23,916 nucleotides of DNA, taken from assembly GCA_036556965.1 (NCBI GenBank), contig DATBIO010000133.1, positions 1 to 23,916 of the forward strand, read 5' to 3'. This stretch comes from DATBIO01 sp036556965 (GTDB lineage: Bacteria; Acidobacteriota; Vicinamibacteria; Fen-336). Under the pieces are notes generated by a model. The model was given only the letters and a program-made list of their open reading frames with translations. It made no database searches and was not told where the DNA came from. Position numbers and translations under genes: made by a program. Positions 16,101 through 22,381 of this stretch are shown here, piece after piece (positions within the stretch are counted from its first letter, which is position 1; each line of letters starts with the position of its first letter).

Positions 16101-18696
16101 CGTGCTCAGCGGCGAGCGCGGCGAGCTCGCCAACCAGCTCGACCGGCCCTCGGAGAGGGCGCTGCCCGAGGTGGAAGACCTGGTCCCCGCCTCCGCCGCG
16201 GTGGCGGCGGGGCCCGAAGCGCCCCGGCCGGAGGTGCCGTCCCTCGTCCTGGCCAACGGGCTGGGCGGCTTCACCACGGACGGGCGCGAGTACGTGATCG
16301 TGCTGGAGGGAGCCGAGGAGACCCCGCTGCCGTGGTGCAACGTCCTGGCCAACCCCGGCTTCGGCACGGTGGTCAGCGCGTCGGGCGCCGGCTACACCTG
16401 GGCCGGCAACAGCCGGGAGAACCGGATCACGCCCCACGCCAACGACCCCGTGGTGGATCCCGCGGCGGAGGCGCTGTTCGTGCGCGACGAGGAGACGGGC
16501 GCGGCCTGGTCGCCCACCCCCGGGCCCCTTCCCCGTACCGCGGCCAGCGGGCGCTGCGTGGTGCGCCATTCCGCCGGCCGCACGCGCTTCTCCCGCAGCG
16601 TCCACGGCATCGGCCACGAGCTGGACGTGTTCGTGGACCGGGACGACCCCGTCAAGCTCTCCCTGCTCACCCTGACCAACCACTCCCCCTCTCCGCGGCG
16701 CCTCGGCCTCTTCGCCTACAACGAGTGGACGCTGGGCCCTCCCCGCGCCGCCCAGCACGTGCACCTGGTCACGGAGCGCGACGCCGCCACCGGCGCCGTG
16801 CTCGCGCGCAACGCCTACGACCGCCACCGCCCGGGCCGGGTGGCCTTCGCGCACGCCAGCGAGCCGCTCCGCTCCGCCACCGGCGACCGCACCTCCTTCC
16901 TCGGCCGCAACGGCGCCGTCTCCCGTCCGGCCGCCCTCGCGCGCGCGGCCCTCGGAGGGCGCTTCGGCGCCGGCCTCGACGCCTGCGCCGCGCTGCACGT
17001 GTCGCTCGTGCTCGCGCCGGGCGAGACGCGGCGGGTGGTGTTCCTCCTCGGCGAGGCCGACTCCCTGGCCGGCGCGCGCGCGCTGATCGCGCGCCACGGC
17101 AGCGCCGCCGCCGCGGAGGCCGCCCTCGAGAGGGCCCAGGGCGCCTGGGACGACCTCCTCGACGCCGTCCGGGTGCGCACGCCCGACGACTCCTTCGACG
17201 TGATGATGAACCGCTGGCTCCTCTACCAGGACGTGGGCTGCCGGCTGTGGGCGCGCTCCGCGTACTACCAGCCCGGCGGGGCCTTCGGCTTCCGCGACCA
17301 GCTCCAGGACGTCATGGCCCTGTCCCTGGCCCGCCCCCAGGCCATGCGCGAGCACCTCCTGCGCGCCGCCCGCCGCCAGTTCGTGGAGGGCGACGTCCAG
17401 CACTGGTGGCACGAGCCGGGGGGCCAGGGCACGCGCACGCGCTGCTCGGACGACCTGCTCTGGCTCCCCCACGTGACCGCGCACTACCTGCGCACCACCG
17501 GGGACCGGAGCGTCCTCGACGAGCGCGTGCCCTTCCTGGAGGCGCCGCCCCTGGCCGAGGGCGCGCAGGAGGCCTACGTCCAGCCCGCCGTCTCCGTGGA
17601 AGAGGCCACCCTCTTCGAGCACTGCCTGCGCGCCATCGACCGCGGGCTCACCGTGGGGGCGCACGGCCTGCCCCTCATGGGGAGCGGCGACTGGAACGAC
17701 GGCATGAACCGCGTGGGCCGGGAGGGGCGGGGCGAGAGCACCTGGGTGGGCTTCTTCCTCCACGGCGTGCTGGGCGACTTCGCCCCCCTGTGCGAGGAGC
17801 GCGGCGACGCGGCGCGCGCCGAGCGGTATCGGTCCCACGCGCGCCGCCTGGCCAGCGCGCTCGAGCTGGCGTGGGACGGCGAGTGGTACCGCCGCGGCTA
17901 CTACGACGACGGCACCCCGCTGGGGGCGGCCCAGAACGACGAGTGCCGGATCGACTCCATCGCCCAGTCGTGGGCGGTGCTCTCCGGCGCCGTGCCCGTC
18001 CGCTTCGCGGACCGCGCCATGGACGCGGTCCGCGCCCACCTCGTGCGGCGGGGCACGCAGGTGGTGCTCCTGCTCGCGCCTCCCTTCGAAGCCTCGGCGC
18101 AGGACCCCGGCTACATCCGCGGCTACCCTCCCGGCGTGCGCGAGAACGGGGGCCAGTACACGCACGCGGCGGCCTGGGTGGTGATGGCGGTGGCGCGGCT
18201 GGGCAGCGGGGACGAGGCGGTGGAGCTGTTCCACATGATCAACCCCGTCAACCACGCGCGCACGCGGGCGGGGGTGGAGCGGTACAAGGCGGAGCCCTAC
18301 GTGGTGGCAGGCGACGTCTACGCCCACCCCGCGCATCCGGGCCGGGGAGGCTGGAGCTGGTACACCGGCTCCGCGGGCTGGATGTACCGCGCGGGGATGG
18401 AGAGCATCCTGGGCCTGCGCCGGCGCGGCGAGGTCTTCGAGATCGACCCCTGCATCCCGTCCTCCTGGCCCGGGTTCTCCGTCGCCTGGCGCTTCGGGAG
18501 CGCGCGCTACGAGATCACGGTCACGAACCCCGAGCACCGCTGCCGGGGCGTGGCGGAGGCGGAGCTCGACGGCGTCCCCGTGGACGCCTCCGCCATTCCC
18601 CTCCGCGACGACGGCGCCGCGCATCGCGTCCGCGTGGTGCTGGGCGCGGGGACGGCCGACCCCTCCGTCCTGCGCGGAGCCGCCACCACGGCCTGA
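10141..18696 (+). CDS. ndvB: Cyclic beta-1,2-glucan synthase (NdvB/ChvB/Cgs type)
   Basis: These giant inner-membrane enzymes use UDP-glucose to prime, elongate, trim and cyclise beta-1,2-glucans for the periplasm. At 2851 residues the length fits the family. Two membrane helices lie at about 405-455. The GT84 domain follows, with Asp622-Ser-Asp624, Gly710-Lys-Gly, Ser734-His-Asp736 and Arg-Gln768-His-Arg-Trp771. More helices lie at 815-860, 890-915 and 945-985. The middle glycoamylase-like region contains Trp1375-Gly-Val-Ser-Glu1379-Ser. Two GH94-type substrate-binding units begin near 1545 and 2030, and the phosphorylase domain has Gly-Asp2517-Trp-Asn-Asp2520. I chose TTG 10141 because it is the only in-frame start before the conserved Glu-Arg-Leu-Glu-Glu region; it has no good ribosome binding site. 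No ndvA/chvA exporter is nearby. A linear or differently linked product is possible. Confidence 0.95.
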   Translation: MPRTLRSLWRRLDGGLVHAEKPFRDELLSIERLEERAKALAARFTIDPDPRRRGRRGFPRLDDNARALREAYRIMADDVHRGAFVTPATEWILDNFHLVASEIRDIRHNLPRGYYRDLPKLAPREQAGTARAYAMAVEIVRHTDSRLDRAKLVRFMNAYQTVAPLTIGELWAWPIMLKLALVENLRRLADKTLESRAARRLADAYVALIDSAGKGALRPLPPVLHTAFVVQILQRVREYGPRLARVRSEVDEHLARQNMTAEDAIRTEHQGQAAAQVSVANVITSLRLCATLDWSQYFEAVSLVERVLQQDPPGVYARMDFLTRDRYRQAVEELSERTGEAQLRVALRAVESARQATEGGLPAEPAAHVGYHLIGKGRRDLETDVAYRPRAAKAVRRLVFAHATSTYLGALALVTALVLAVGAAYARDHGASAQAVLGVALLLLLPASELAVAFVQRLAARLAPPRRLPRLDLSAGVPEDARTMVIVPTLLSSVAEVNELVEHLEVLALGNLDPRIHFALLGDFTDAPAPDMPGDEAILAAAQSGIEALNARLGGEARDRFFLFHRRRHWNSAEGVWMGWERKRGKIEEFNHLLRGAADTSFTVQVGELDVLPDVRYCLTLDSDTRLPRDAARTLIGITAHPLNRPRYDAREGRVTSGYGILQPRVSVTMASAAGSLFARIYAGHTGVDPYTTAVSDTYQDLFAEGIFTGKGLYDVDAFTAALDGRVPENALLSHDLFEGIYARTALVTDVEVVDDYPSSVLAHARRQHRWVRGDWQILMWLFPWVPTRGRGLVRNRLPLIARWKIFDNLRRSLVPPATVLLLLAAWTVLPGAPAVWYGAVLLAVAFPVYPLLLRTLLGPRAQQPPGVFLRGMWEDLRTALARAVVQLTFMAHQAYEMVHAIVLTLVRLAVTQRRLLEWETAATASARAAGLEAEARLFLRKMSASPTVALLALALVGSLRPAALPGALPVLALWATAPLLAHRLSRRVPPRRVELEPEDRRLLRLVARKSWRYFATFAGAEDNALPPDNFQEVPDARLAHRTSPTNIGMGLLANLAAHDLGYIGGGELLDRTEAALATVERLERHSGHLLNWYDSVTLEPLLPRYVSTVDSGNLAGALLALAEGLRRLPGQTPSPDALCEGLADAAALAALALASPAGAGRARGRDPGAAPQEQARRLEHVLRGPAEAEEKVGRVREVLPALLAAVEGREGAGEALYWLSRLRDGVAAGAGAPADAARASALAERAARLVDGMDFRFLYDAQRRIFSIGYRLADAEGPGRLDASYYDLLASESRLASFVAIAKGDVPQTHWFHLGRLVTSVEGSPTLLSWSATLFEYLMPLLVMRSHPDTLLDVTCRMAVRRQIKYGAERGVPWGVSESAYNAVDRHDTYQYKAFGVPGLGLKRGLGDDLVVAPYATALAAMVDPGEAARNFRRLAAEGLDGPYGFYESIDYTRAKEPADDEGAAPRLARGTVVRAYLAHHQGMTLAALANALLGHRMVERFHADPRVRATELLLQERVPRQAPITQPRPVEETRAAPPSPALAVRRFRSPHTAFPHAQFLSNGNYTAVVTNAGGGASFCRGRAVTRHREDATRDAGSQFVYLRDVRSGAVWSAAHHPVGREAEEYVATFLPEKASFHRVDDGIGTRLDVAVSTEDDVEVRRLVLTNHGDRPRDIEVTSYAEIVLAPPGDDLAHPAFAKLFVETEYLPEIAALVCRRRPRASDEPRAWAVHVLSLEGRPQGPVEWETDRARFLGRGRGPADPQALDGRSLSGTTGAVLDPIVSLRQRVRLAPGGFVRLSFSTGMAGSRETALALAQKYHDPSAVARTFALAFMHAQSGLRHLGISSEEALLFERLASRVLYVDPSLRAAPEVVAGNVLGQEGLWPHAISGDLPILLVRVVQEDDLPLVRQVLQAQEYWRLKGLSADLVILNEHPASYLDQMHAALEALLDDGPWRSWKHRPGGAYLLRSERMPEAERTLLASVARAVLSGERGELANQLDRPSERALPEVEDLVPASAAVAAGPEAPRPEVPSLVLANGLGGFTTDGREYVIVLEGAEETPLPWCNVLANPGFGTVVSASGAGYTWAGNSRENRITPHANDPVVDPAAEALFVRDEETGAAWSPTPGPLPRTAASGRCVVRHSAGRTRFSRSVHGIGHELDVFVDRDDPVKLSLLTLTNHSPSPRRLGLFAYNEWTLGPPRAAQHVHLVTERDAATGAVLARNAYDRHRPGRVAFAHASEPLRSATGDRTSFLGRNGAVSRPAALARAALGGRFGAGLDACAALHVSLVLAPGETRRVVFLLGEADSLAGARALIARHGSAAAAEAALERAQGAWDDLLDAVRVRTPDDSFDVMMNRWLLYQDVGCRLWARSAYYQPGGAFGFRDQLQDVMALSLARPQAMREHLLRAARRQFVEGDVQHWWHEPGGQGTRTRCSDDLLWLPHVTAHYLRTTGDRSVLDERVPFLEAPPLAEGAQEAYVQPAVSVEEATLFEHCLRAIDRGLTVGAHGLPLMGSGDWNDGMNRVGREGRGESTWVGFFLHGVLGDFAPLCEERGDAARAERYRSHARRLASALELAWDGEWYRRGYYDDGTPLGAAQNDECRIDSIAQSWAVLSGAVPVRFADRAMDAVRAHLVRRGTQVVLLLAPPFEASAQDPGYIRGYPPGVRENGGQYTHAAAWVVMAVARLGSGDEAVELFHMINPVNHARTRAGVERYKAEPYVVAGDVYAHPAHPGRGGWSWYTGSAGWMYRAGMESILGLRRRGEVFEIDPCIPSSWPGFSVAWRFGSARYEITVTNPEHRCRGVAEAELDGVPVDASAIPLRDDGAAHRVRVVLGAGTADPSVLRGAATTA

Positions 18697-18721
18697 CGCG
18701 GTCGGCGTGGGCGCACCGTGG

Positions 18722-18740
18722 TCCGTCGTCCCTCGACGGA
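18722..18740 (+). terminator. Hairpin after the glucan synthase gene
   Basis: TCCGTCG-TCCCT-CGACGGA forms a perfect 7-bp stem 26 bases after the stop codon. No T-run follows, so termination would be weak or Rho-assisted, or the hairpin protects the 3' end of the long mRNA. Confidence 0.35.
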
Positions 18741-18767
18741 AGATGTCGGTGCGGCCCGCGTCATACG

Positions 18768-18776
18768 TGATACAGT
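18768..18776 (+). promoter_or_regulatory. Possible extended -10 promoter for the zinc-ribbon gene
   Basis: TGA-TACAGT resembles an extended -10 (TGnTATAAT) and sits in a locally AT-richer patch inside the imperfect palindrome TACGTGATACAGTACGT. No -35 is recognisable. It would give a leader of about 195 bases, and this 281-base gap holds nothing else I can support. Confidence 0.25.
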
Positions 18777-18977
18777 ACGTTCGCCTCGTGCGGGCCCCCA
18801 GATCGCGGTTCCTCTTCCATCCGCGCATCTGCGTACGGTCCTGAGACCAAGGCTCTTCCCGCGCCGGGCCGTATGAGGCCTCATGACGACGTGCCCCCAG
18901 GGCGTGGCTCCTCCCACGCCTCGTCCGCCAGGCGACGGACATGCGGGGACGACGACTCCATGGGCGCGGGAGGGCGC

Positions 18978-19223
18978 ATGAACCACAGGGAAGTCGGCCG
19001 CTGGAAGTGCTCGAAGTGCGGCCACGAGATCGTGGCCGCCGGGCCGCGCGCGGCGAAGTTCTCCGGCTTCGGCGCCTTCATGGGTCCCTGTCCCTGGGAC
19101 TGCGGCGCCTGGATCAACCGCGGGTTCCGCGCCATCCGGCCGGGCCAGGTGGTGGTCCACCGCGCGGAGGAGTGGGACAAGGCGCGCGAAGCCGCGCTCC
19201 AGGCCCACGGCTACTCGCAGTAG
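18978..19223 (+). CDS. Small zinc-ribbon-like protein
   Basis: I chose ATG 18978 because GGGAGGG lies immediately upstream; an in-frame ATG at 18960 and an open frame back to 18873 are less likely. The 81-residue protein has Trp-Lys-Cys11-Ser-Lys-Cys14-Gly-His near its start and Pro-Cys38-Pro-Trp-Asp-Cys42-Gly in the middle, so one four-cysteine zinc ribbon with a CxxC and a CxxxC half is likely. The C-terminal 30 residues should be a strand plus an amphipathic helix (Glu-Glu-Trp-Asp-Lys-Ala-Arg-Glu-Ala). The family is not one I can name. A nucleic-acid or protein-binding adaptor is the usual role of such ribbons, but no target is indicated. The next gene is convergent. Confidence 0.75.
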   Translation: MNHREVGRWKCSKCGHEIVAAGPRAAKFSGFGAFMGPCPWDCGAWINRGFRAIRPGQVVVHRAEEWDKAREAALQAHGYSQ

Positions 19224-19239
19224 CCGCCCGCGGACGGAC

Positions 19240-19259
19240 GGCGCGCCCTCCGCCGCGCC
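19240..19259. terminator. GC hairpin between convergent genes
   Basis: GGCGCG and CGCGCC form a 6-bp stem around an 8-base loop in the 42-base gap between the zinc-ribbon stop and the stop of the three-gene operon. There is no T-run. It could serve both directions, but it may be chance in such GC-rich sequence. Confidence 0.25.
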
Positions 19260-19265
19260 GGGCCG

Positions 19266-20327
19266 TCACGGCAGCGACCACGTCGGGGTGGCGGGCGCGG
19301 CGCGCCCGCGCTCGCGACGGGCCCGCGGGGGCTTGCCCTTCGCACCCCCCCTCAGGATCCGGTAGCCGTACACGACCGAGCCCAGGGCGCTGAGGGCGAG
19401 GAGGGCCTGGAACAGGCGCGCCACCGAGGTCGTGAGGACCTTCGCCCGCTGCACCTCCTCGAGGAGCAGGCCCGTCAGCGCGATCTGCAGGTATCCCGCC
19501 CACAGCGCCAGCACGACGGCCACCATGAAGGCCCACACCGGGCCCACGTGCTCGGGCGGGTCGCTGTTCGGCTTGACGGTGCGGAACGCGTTGTAGAAGA
19601 ACGGCGCCAGGCCGATGAGTACCGCGGCCAGGACGGACAGCACCACGTACTCCTTCTTGGCCGCGAGGACCGTCTTCTCCGGGAGCCACTCGGCGCCGAC
19701 GAACAGGGCGATCGCGCTCCCCGCCACGGTGAGGTTCGTGACCCAGCTCTCCGCGACGTCCCACTTCGGCATGCCCATGGTGTCGGACCAGGTGGGGCCC
19801 TGCTGGACGGCCACGACCAGGAACAGGAGGCCGGCGAGCAGGAGCGTCCAGAAGACCGCGCGCGCACCCCACGGGCCGCGCGCGGGCGCGGGCGCCGTTT
19901 TGACGGCGATGGACAGGGGTGGGCGGGTCCCCTGCTCGGCCTCGATGACCAGGAAGCCCGAGGCGGGGCCGCTCGACGCGGCCTCGATCTCCAGGGCGAA
20001 GCCCTTGGCCTTGTGGCGAGGGAGGGCCCGGTCGCTGGCGCGCGCCGTCGCCCTCACGGGCTTGCCCTCTGCCGACTGCAGCAGCAGGTCGAAGCTCAGC
20101 TTCTCGTCGGTCGTGCCGCCGCGGAGGTAGACGACGGCCGTCCCGCGGCCGTCCTTCAGCTTGACCTCGACGGCTTCGCTGGTGAGCAGCTCGGACGGCT
20201 TGGCCTCCGCGTCCTCGCCCGCCTTCTCCGCCGCCTTCTTCTCCGCGTCTCCGGCCACCGTCGGTGCCGCGACCTTCAGGGCGCCGACGAAGGCCAGGGC
20301 CAGGGCCACGGCCTGGAAGCGGCTCAC
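19266..20327 (-). CDS. Unrecognised signal-bearing membrane protein, third gene of the envelope operon
   Basis: The frame is open far upstream, but GTG 20327 overlaps the preceding stop as GTGA and opens directly onto a signal peptide (Met-Ser-Arg-Phe, hydrophobic core, Ala-Gly near residue 26), so I start there: 353 residues. A charged Lys/Glu/Ala linker (27-45) leads to a beta-rich region of about 100 residues. It resembles an Ig-like or C2-type exported domain, with a strand pattern such as Ala-Val-Val-Tyr-Leu-Arg-Gly. About five hydrophobic helices follow at roughly 155-175, 195-212, 222-243, 262-285 and 298-320. The tail is basic (Arg-Ala-Arg-Arg-Glu-Arg-Gly-Arg), suggesting a cytoplasmic end. 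I do not recognise the family. Coupling to the secreted 484-residue protein suggests they work together at the inner membrane. Confidence 0.8.
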   Translation of the reverse strand: MSRFQAVALALAFVGALKVAAPTVAGDAEKKAAEKAGEDAEAKPSELLTSEAVEVKLKDGRGTAVVYLRGGTTDEKLSFDLLLQSAEGKPVRATARASDRALPRHKAKGFALEIEAASSGPASGFLVIEAEQGTRPPLSIAVKTAPAPARGPWGARAVFWTLLLAGLLFLVVAVQQGPTWSDTMGMPKWDVAESWVTNLTVAGSAIALFVGAEWLPEKTVLAAKKEYVVLSVLAAVLIGLAPFFYNAFRTVKPNSDPPEHVGPVWAFMVAVVLALWAGYLQIALTGLLLEEVQRAKVLTTSVARLFQALLALSALGSVVYGYRILRGGAKGKPPRARRERGRAAPATPTWSLP

Positions 20328-21778
20328 AGCTTCAGCACCGTGACCACGAAGACCGGCACGGACCATTGGATCTTCCGCAGCTCCGTGACGGCCGGCGTGG
20401 CGCTGGTGTCCGCCTTGCGCACGGCCAGCTCTCCCTTGACGGGGACGCCGAGCCGGAACGACAGCGTGTCGCTGATCTTGAAGTCCATGAATGCCTTGCA
20501 TTCGAGCGAGTTCAGGCTCGTGTCCTGGGTGTCCGGCCGGCTCAGCGCGAGCTCCGCGTCCACGGCCAGGCCGAGGCTCACGTGCGGCACGGGCTTCCCG
20601 TCCACTTCCCGCAGGATGCGCTTGGCGTCGAGGAGCGTGCCCCGCCCGAGACGGAACGCGATGTGGGCGAGGTAGAACGAGGGCGCCAGGTAGCCGTACC
20701 GCTTCTCGTCGAAGGCCTGGCGGCGCTCGCCCCCACCCACGCCGAGCGCCCACTCCGTCCGCCGGAGCCTCTGCGCGCGTTCGGCTCGCAGCTCCCAGAC
20801 CTTGACCTCGCCCCCCGGCAGCTCGCTCGTCCCTTCCGCGGGGTTGAAGCCGAACTTGCGGGGGAAGAAATCGGTGGTGGCCGCGGCTCCCCACGTCACG
20901 CGCCGGCTGTTCCACCGCCACTCGCGAACGCGCTCCGCCACCAGGTCGGCGGTCTGGCAGCCCCAGCGCGACACGAACCTGTACTCTTCGAGCCGAGCCA
21001 GGCTCGCGGCCGTGGTGGCGATCCTCTCCAGAAAGGCCGCGTCGCCGGACTCCTTCGCGCGCGCGACGGCCTTGCGGATGTTGGCCAGGACGGGATCCAG
21101 CACGGCATCGCCGGGCTCCGGGAAGGTCGCCCCGGCCACGCCGCAGCCCGCTTGCGCCGCCTGCCGCACCCTCACGGCGTGGCGCACATCTTCGTCGTCG
21201 GCATCGCCGGCCACGGGGGGCAGCGAGGCGACGACCTTCTCGCACACCGCGACGAAGTGGCTTCGCAGGCCCTCCACGTGCCCGGTGAACGCCGCCGCGT
21301 CGAACGGGCATTCCTTCAGGCCCAGCGCCGTGAAGCTCTGGGGCTCGAGGGGAGACTGCCACGCGTATTTGACGCCGACGCGCGTCTGCTCGCCCTGCAG
21401 GGCGGCAAACACGACGTTCAGGGCCGCGAGGGCGCTCTCCGGCCCTTGGCCGAAGAGGATGGCGGGGGCGAACACGATGCCGGCCTCCGCCCCCTTCACG
21501 TCGGTCTTGAGGCCGAGGGTGGCCCGGTCGACGGTGGCGGCCGCGCTCTCCGGGTCGAGCGCGGCCACGCGGTCCGGCAAGGGTGTCTGGGAGCGGGCCT
21601 CGACGAGCATCTTCTCGCGCTGCTCCGGCTCGAAGAGGGAGCGCGCGTCCGCCAGCGCGCCGGCCTTCAGGCGCTCGAACATCGCGGAGGCGGCACGGCC
21701 CTCGGCCTGGGCGCGCGCGCCCGCCGGAAGGGCAAGCGCACCGACGGCCCCCGCCGCGATCATGGGGACGACGCGCAT
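20324..21778 (-). CDS. Unrecognised secreted protein, second gene of the envelope operon
   Basis: ATG 21778 overlaps the previous stop as TGATG and begins a clear Sec signal: Met-Arg-Val-Val, an Ala/Gly/Leu core, and Ala-Arg-Ala-Gln near residue 24. The mature protein is about 460 residues. Its first half is helical with several Leu/Ala/Arg segments and scattered cysteines (Glu-Cys-Pro, Val-Cys-Glu, Gly-Cys-Gly, Trp-Gly-Cys-Gln). The second half is rich in alternating strand patterns, such as Tyr-Gly-Tyr-Leu-Ala-Pro-Ser-Phe-Tyr-Leu-Ala and Asp-Thr-Leu-Ser-Phe-Arg-Leu, and it ends in a strand-like Val-Pro-Val-Phe-Val-Val-Thr-Val. A periplasmic protein or a small outer-membrane barrel would both fit. 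I do not recognise a family. Start and stop both overlap neighbours, so translation is probably coupled. Confidence 0.8.
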   Translation of the reverse strand: MRVVPMIAAGAVGALALPAGARAQAEGRAASAMFERLKAGALADARSLFEPEQREKMLVEARSQTPLPDRVAALDPESAAATVDRATLGLKTDVKGAEAGIVFAPAILFGQGPESALAALNVVFAALQGEQTRVGVKYAWQSPLEPQSFTALGLKECPFDAAAFTGHVEGLRSHFVAVCEKVVASLPPVAGDADDEDVRHAVRVRQAAQAGCGVAGATFPEPGDAVLDPVLANIRKAVARAKESGDAAFLERIATTAASLARLEEYRFVSRWGCQTADLVAERVREWRWNSRRVTWGAAATTDFFPRKFGFNPAEGTSELPGGEVKVWELRAERAQRLRRTEWALGVGGGERRQAFDEKRYGYLAPSFYLAHIAFRLGRGTLLDAKRILREVDGKPVPHVSLGLAVDAELALSRPDTQDTSLNSLECKAFMDFKISDTLSFRLGVPVKGELAVRKADTSATPAVTELRKIQWSVPVFVVTVLKL

Positions 21779-22215
21779 CAGTGGTCCCCCTCCGCCGCCC
21801 ACCTCCCGGTGGCCTCGCCGGCGCTCTTGAGCGGCTTCGCGGGCCCCCCGTTCTTCCTGGCCTTCGCCGCGAGGTTGGTGAGCTTGCGGCCCGGGAACGA
21901 GAGCACCCAGCGGACCACATGGGTGGTGGCCGCGGTGGCCCTGTAGGGATGCTCCAGGGGCGACGACTCCGTGACGCCGGCGCCCACGAGGCGCTGGTTG
22001 TCGAGCAGCTCCTCGAGGGTCGCGGTACCGCCTCCGGCCCAGCGGACCTCGAACACCATGCTGTCCTGCGCCGCCCTCGCCTTGCCCCGCCGGCGGACGG
22101 CCGGGCGACGCGGGGCGGGGCGCCGGGCCTTCGTGCGGCGAGCGCGCGTCCTGGGGGTGGCGGCCGTCTTCCGCGTCTTCGGACGGCCGCGCTTGGCCGT
22201 GCTTCGCTTCCGCAT
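21778..22215 (-). CDS. Basic protein with AT-hook-like N-terminus, first gene of the envelope operon
   Basis: ATG 22215 is preceded by GGAGG seven bases upstream, so I accept the full 145 residues. Residues 1-50 are almost entirely Arg, Lys, Ala, Pro and Thr, and contain Lys8-Arg-Gly-Arg-Pro-Lys13, the core of an AT-hook, as in histone-H1-like bacterial proteins. From about residue 52 a compact domain follows: Met-Val-Phe-Glu-Val-Arg-Trp, Leu-Glu-Glu-Leu-Leu and Val-Val-Arg-Trp-Val-Leu-Ser-Phe. I do not recognise it. A second start at ATG 22059 with AGGA upstream could give the domain alone. DNA or RNA binding is inferred from composition only. Its stop overlaps the next start (TGATG), so it is tied to two exported proteins, an odd pairing. 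Confidence 0.75.
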   Translation of the reverse strand: MRKRSTAKRGRPKTRKTAATPRTRARRTKARRPAPRRPAVRRRGKARAAQDSMVFEVRWAGGGTATLEELLDNQRLVGAGVTESSPLEHPYRATAATTHVVRWVLSFPGRKLTNLAAKARKNGGPAKPLKSAGEATGRWAAEGDH

Positions 22216-22314
22216 CCCTCGACCTCCGTGTGCCGGTCCTTGAAGAGAGAACGACGCCGGCCGCGGATCCGCACGCGAACACGAGAGGAGGCTCTGTCAT
22301 TAGCGGAATCCGAC

Positions 22315-22344
22315 TTGACCCAAGACGAGTGCCATCAGTACTAT
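22315..22344 (+). promoter_or_regulatory. Sigma-70-type promoter of the ECF sigma factor gene
   Basis: TTGACC (22315-22320) and TACTAT (22339-22344) are separated by 18 bases, a near-consensus housekeeping promoter. The start would be near 22351, leaving a leader of about 30 bases that carries GGAGG at 22372-22376. The sigma gene therefore appears to be expressed by the housekeeping polymerase rather than by autoregulation alone. No equally good promoter faces the other way toward the three-gene operon. Confidence 0.65.
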
Positions 22345-22381
22345 CCGCGTCCTAGTCACTCAAGACCCATCGGAGGGCGCT

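Noticed and set aside
10054..18942. Antisense open frame of almost 9 kb over the glucan synthase, and a second long same-strand frame at 10410-18770
   Set aside because: Both are by-products of extreme GC content, which removes stop codons from the other frames. Their translations are Arg/Pro/Gly/Ala or His/Gln-rich without any domain, while the third frame encodes a complete conserved enzyme.
22078..22213. Arg/Lys/Pro-coding low-complexity stretch as a DNA repeat
   Set aside because: No repeat unit is maintained at DNA level; it is explained by the basic N-terminus of the AT-hook-like protein.
20328..22274. N-terminal extension of the membrane protein frame to about 1000 residues
   Set aside because: The extension is low-complexity Arg/Gly/Pro sequence antiparallel in composition to real genes in the overlapping frame, and a signal peptide begins exactly at GTG 20327.
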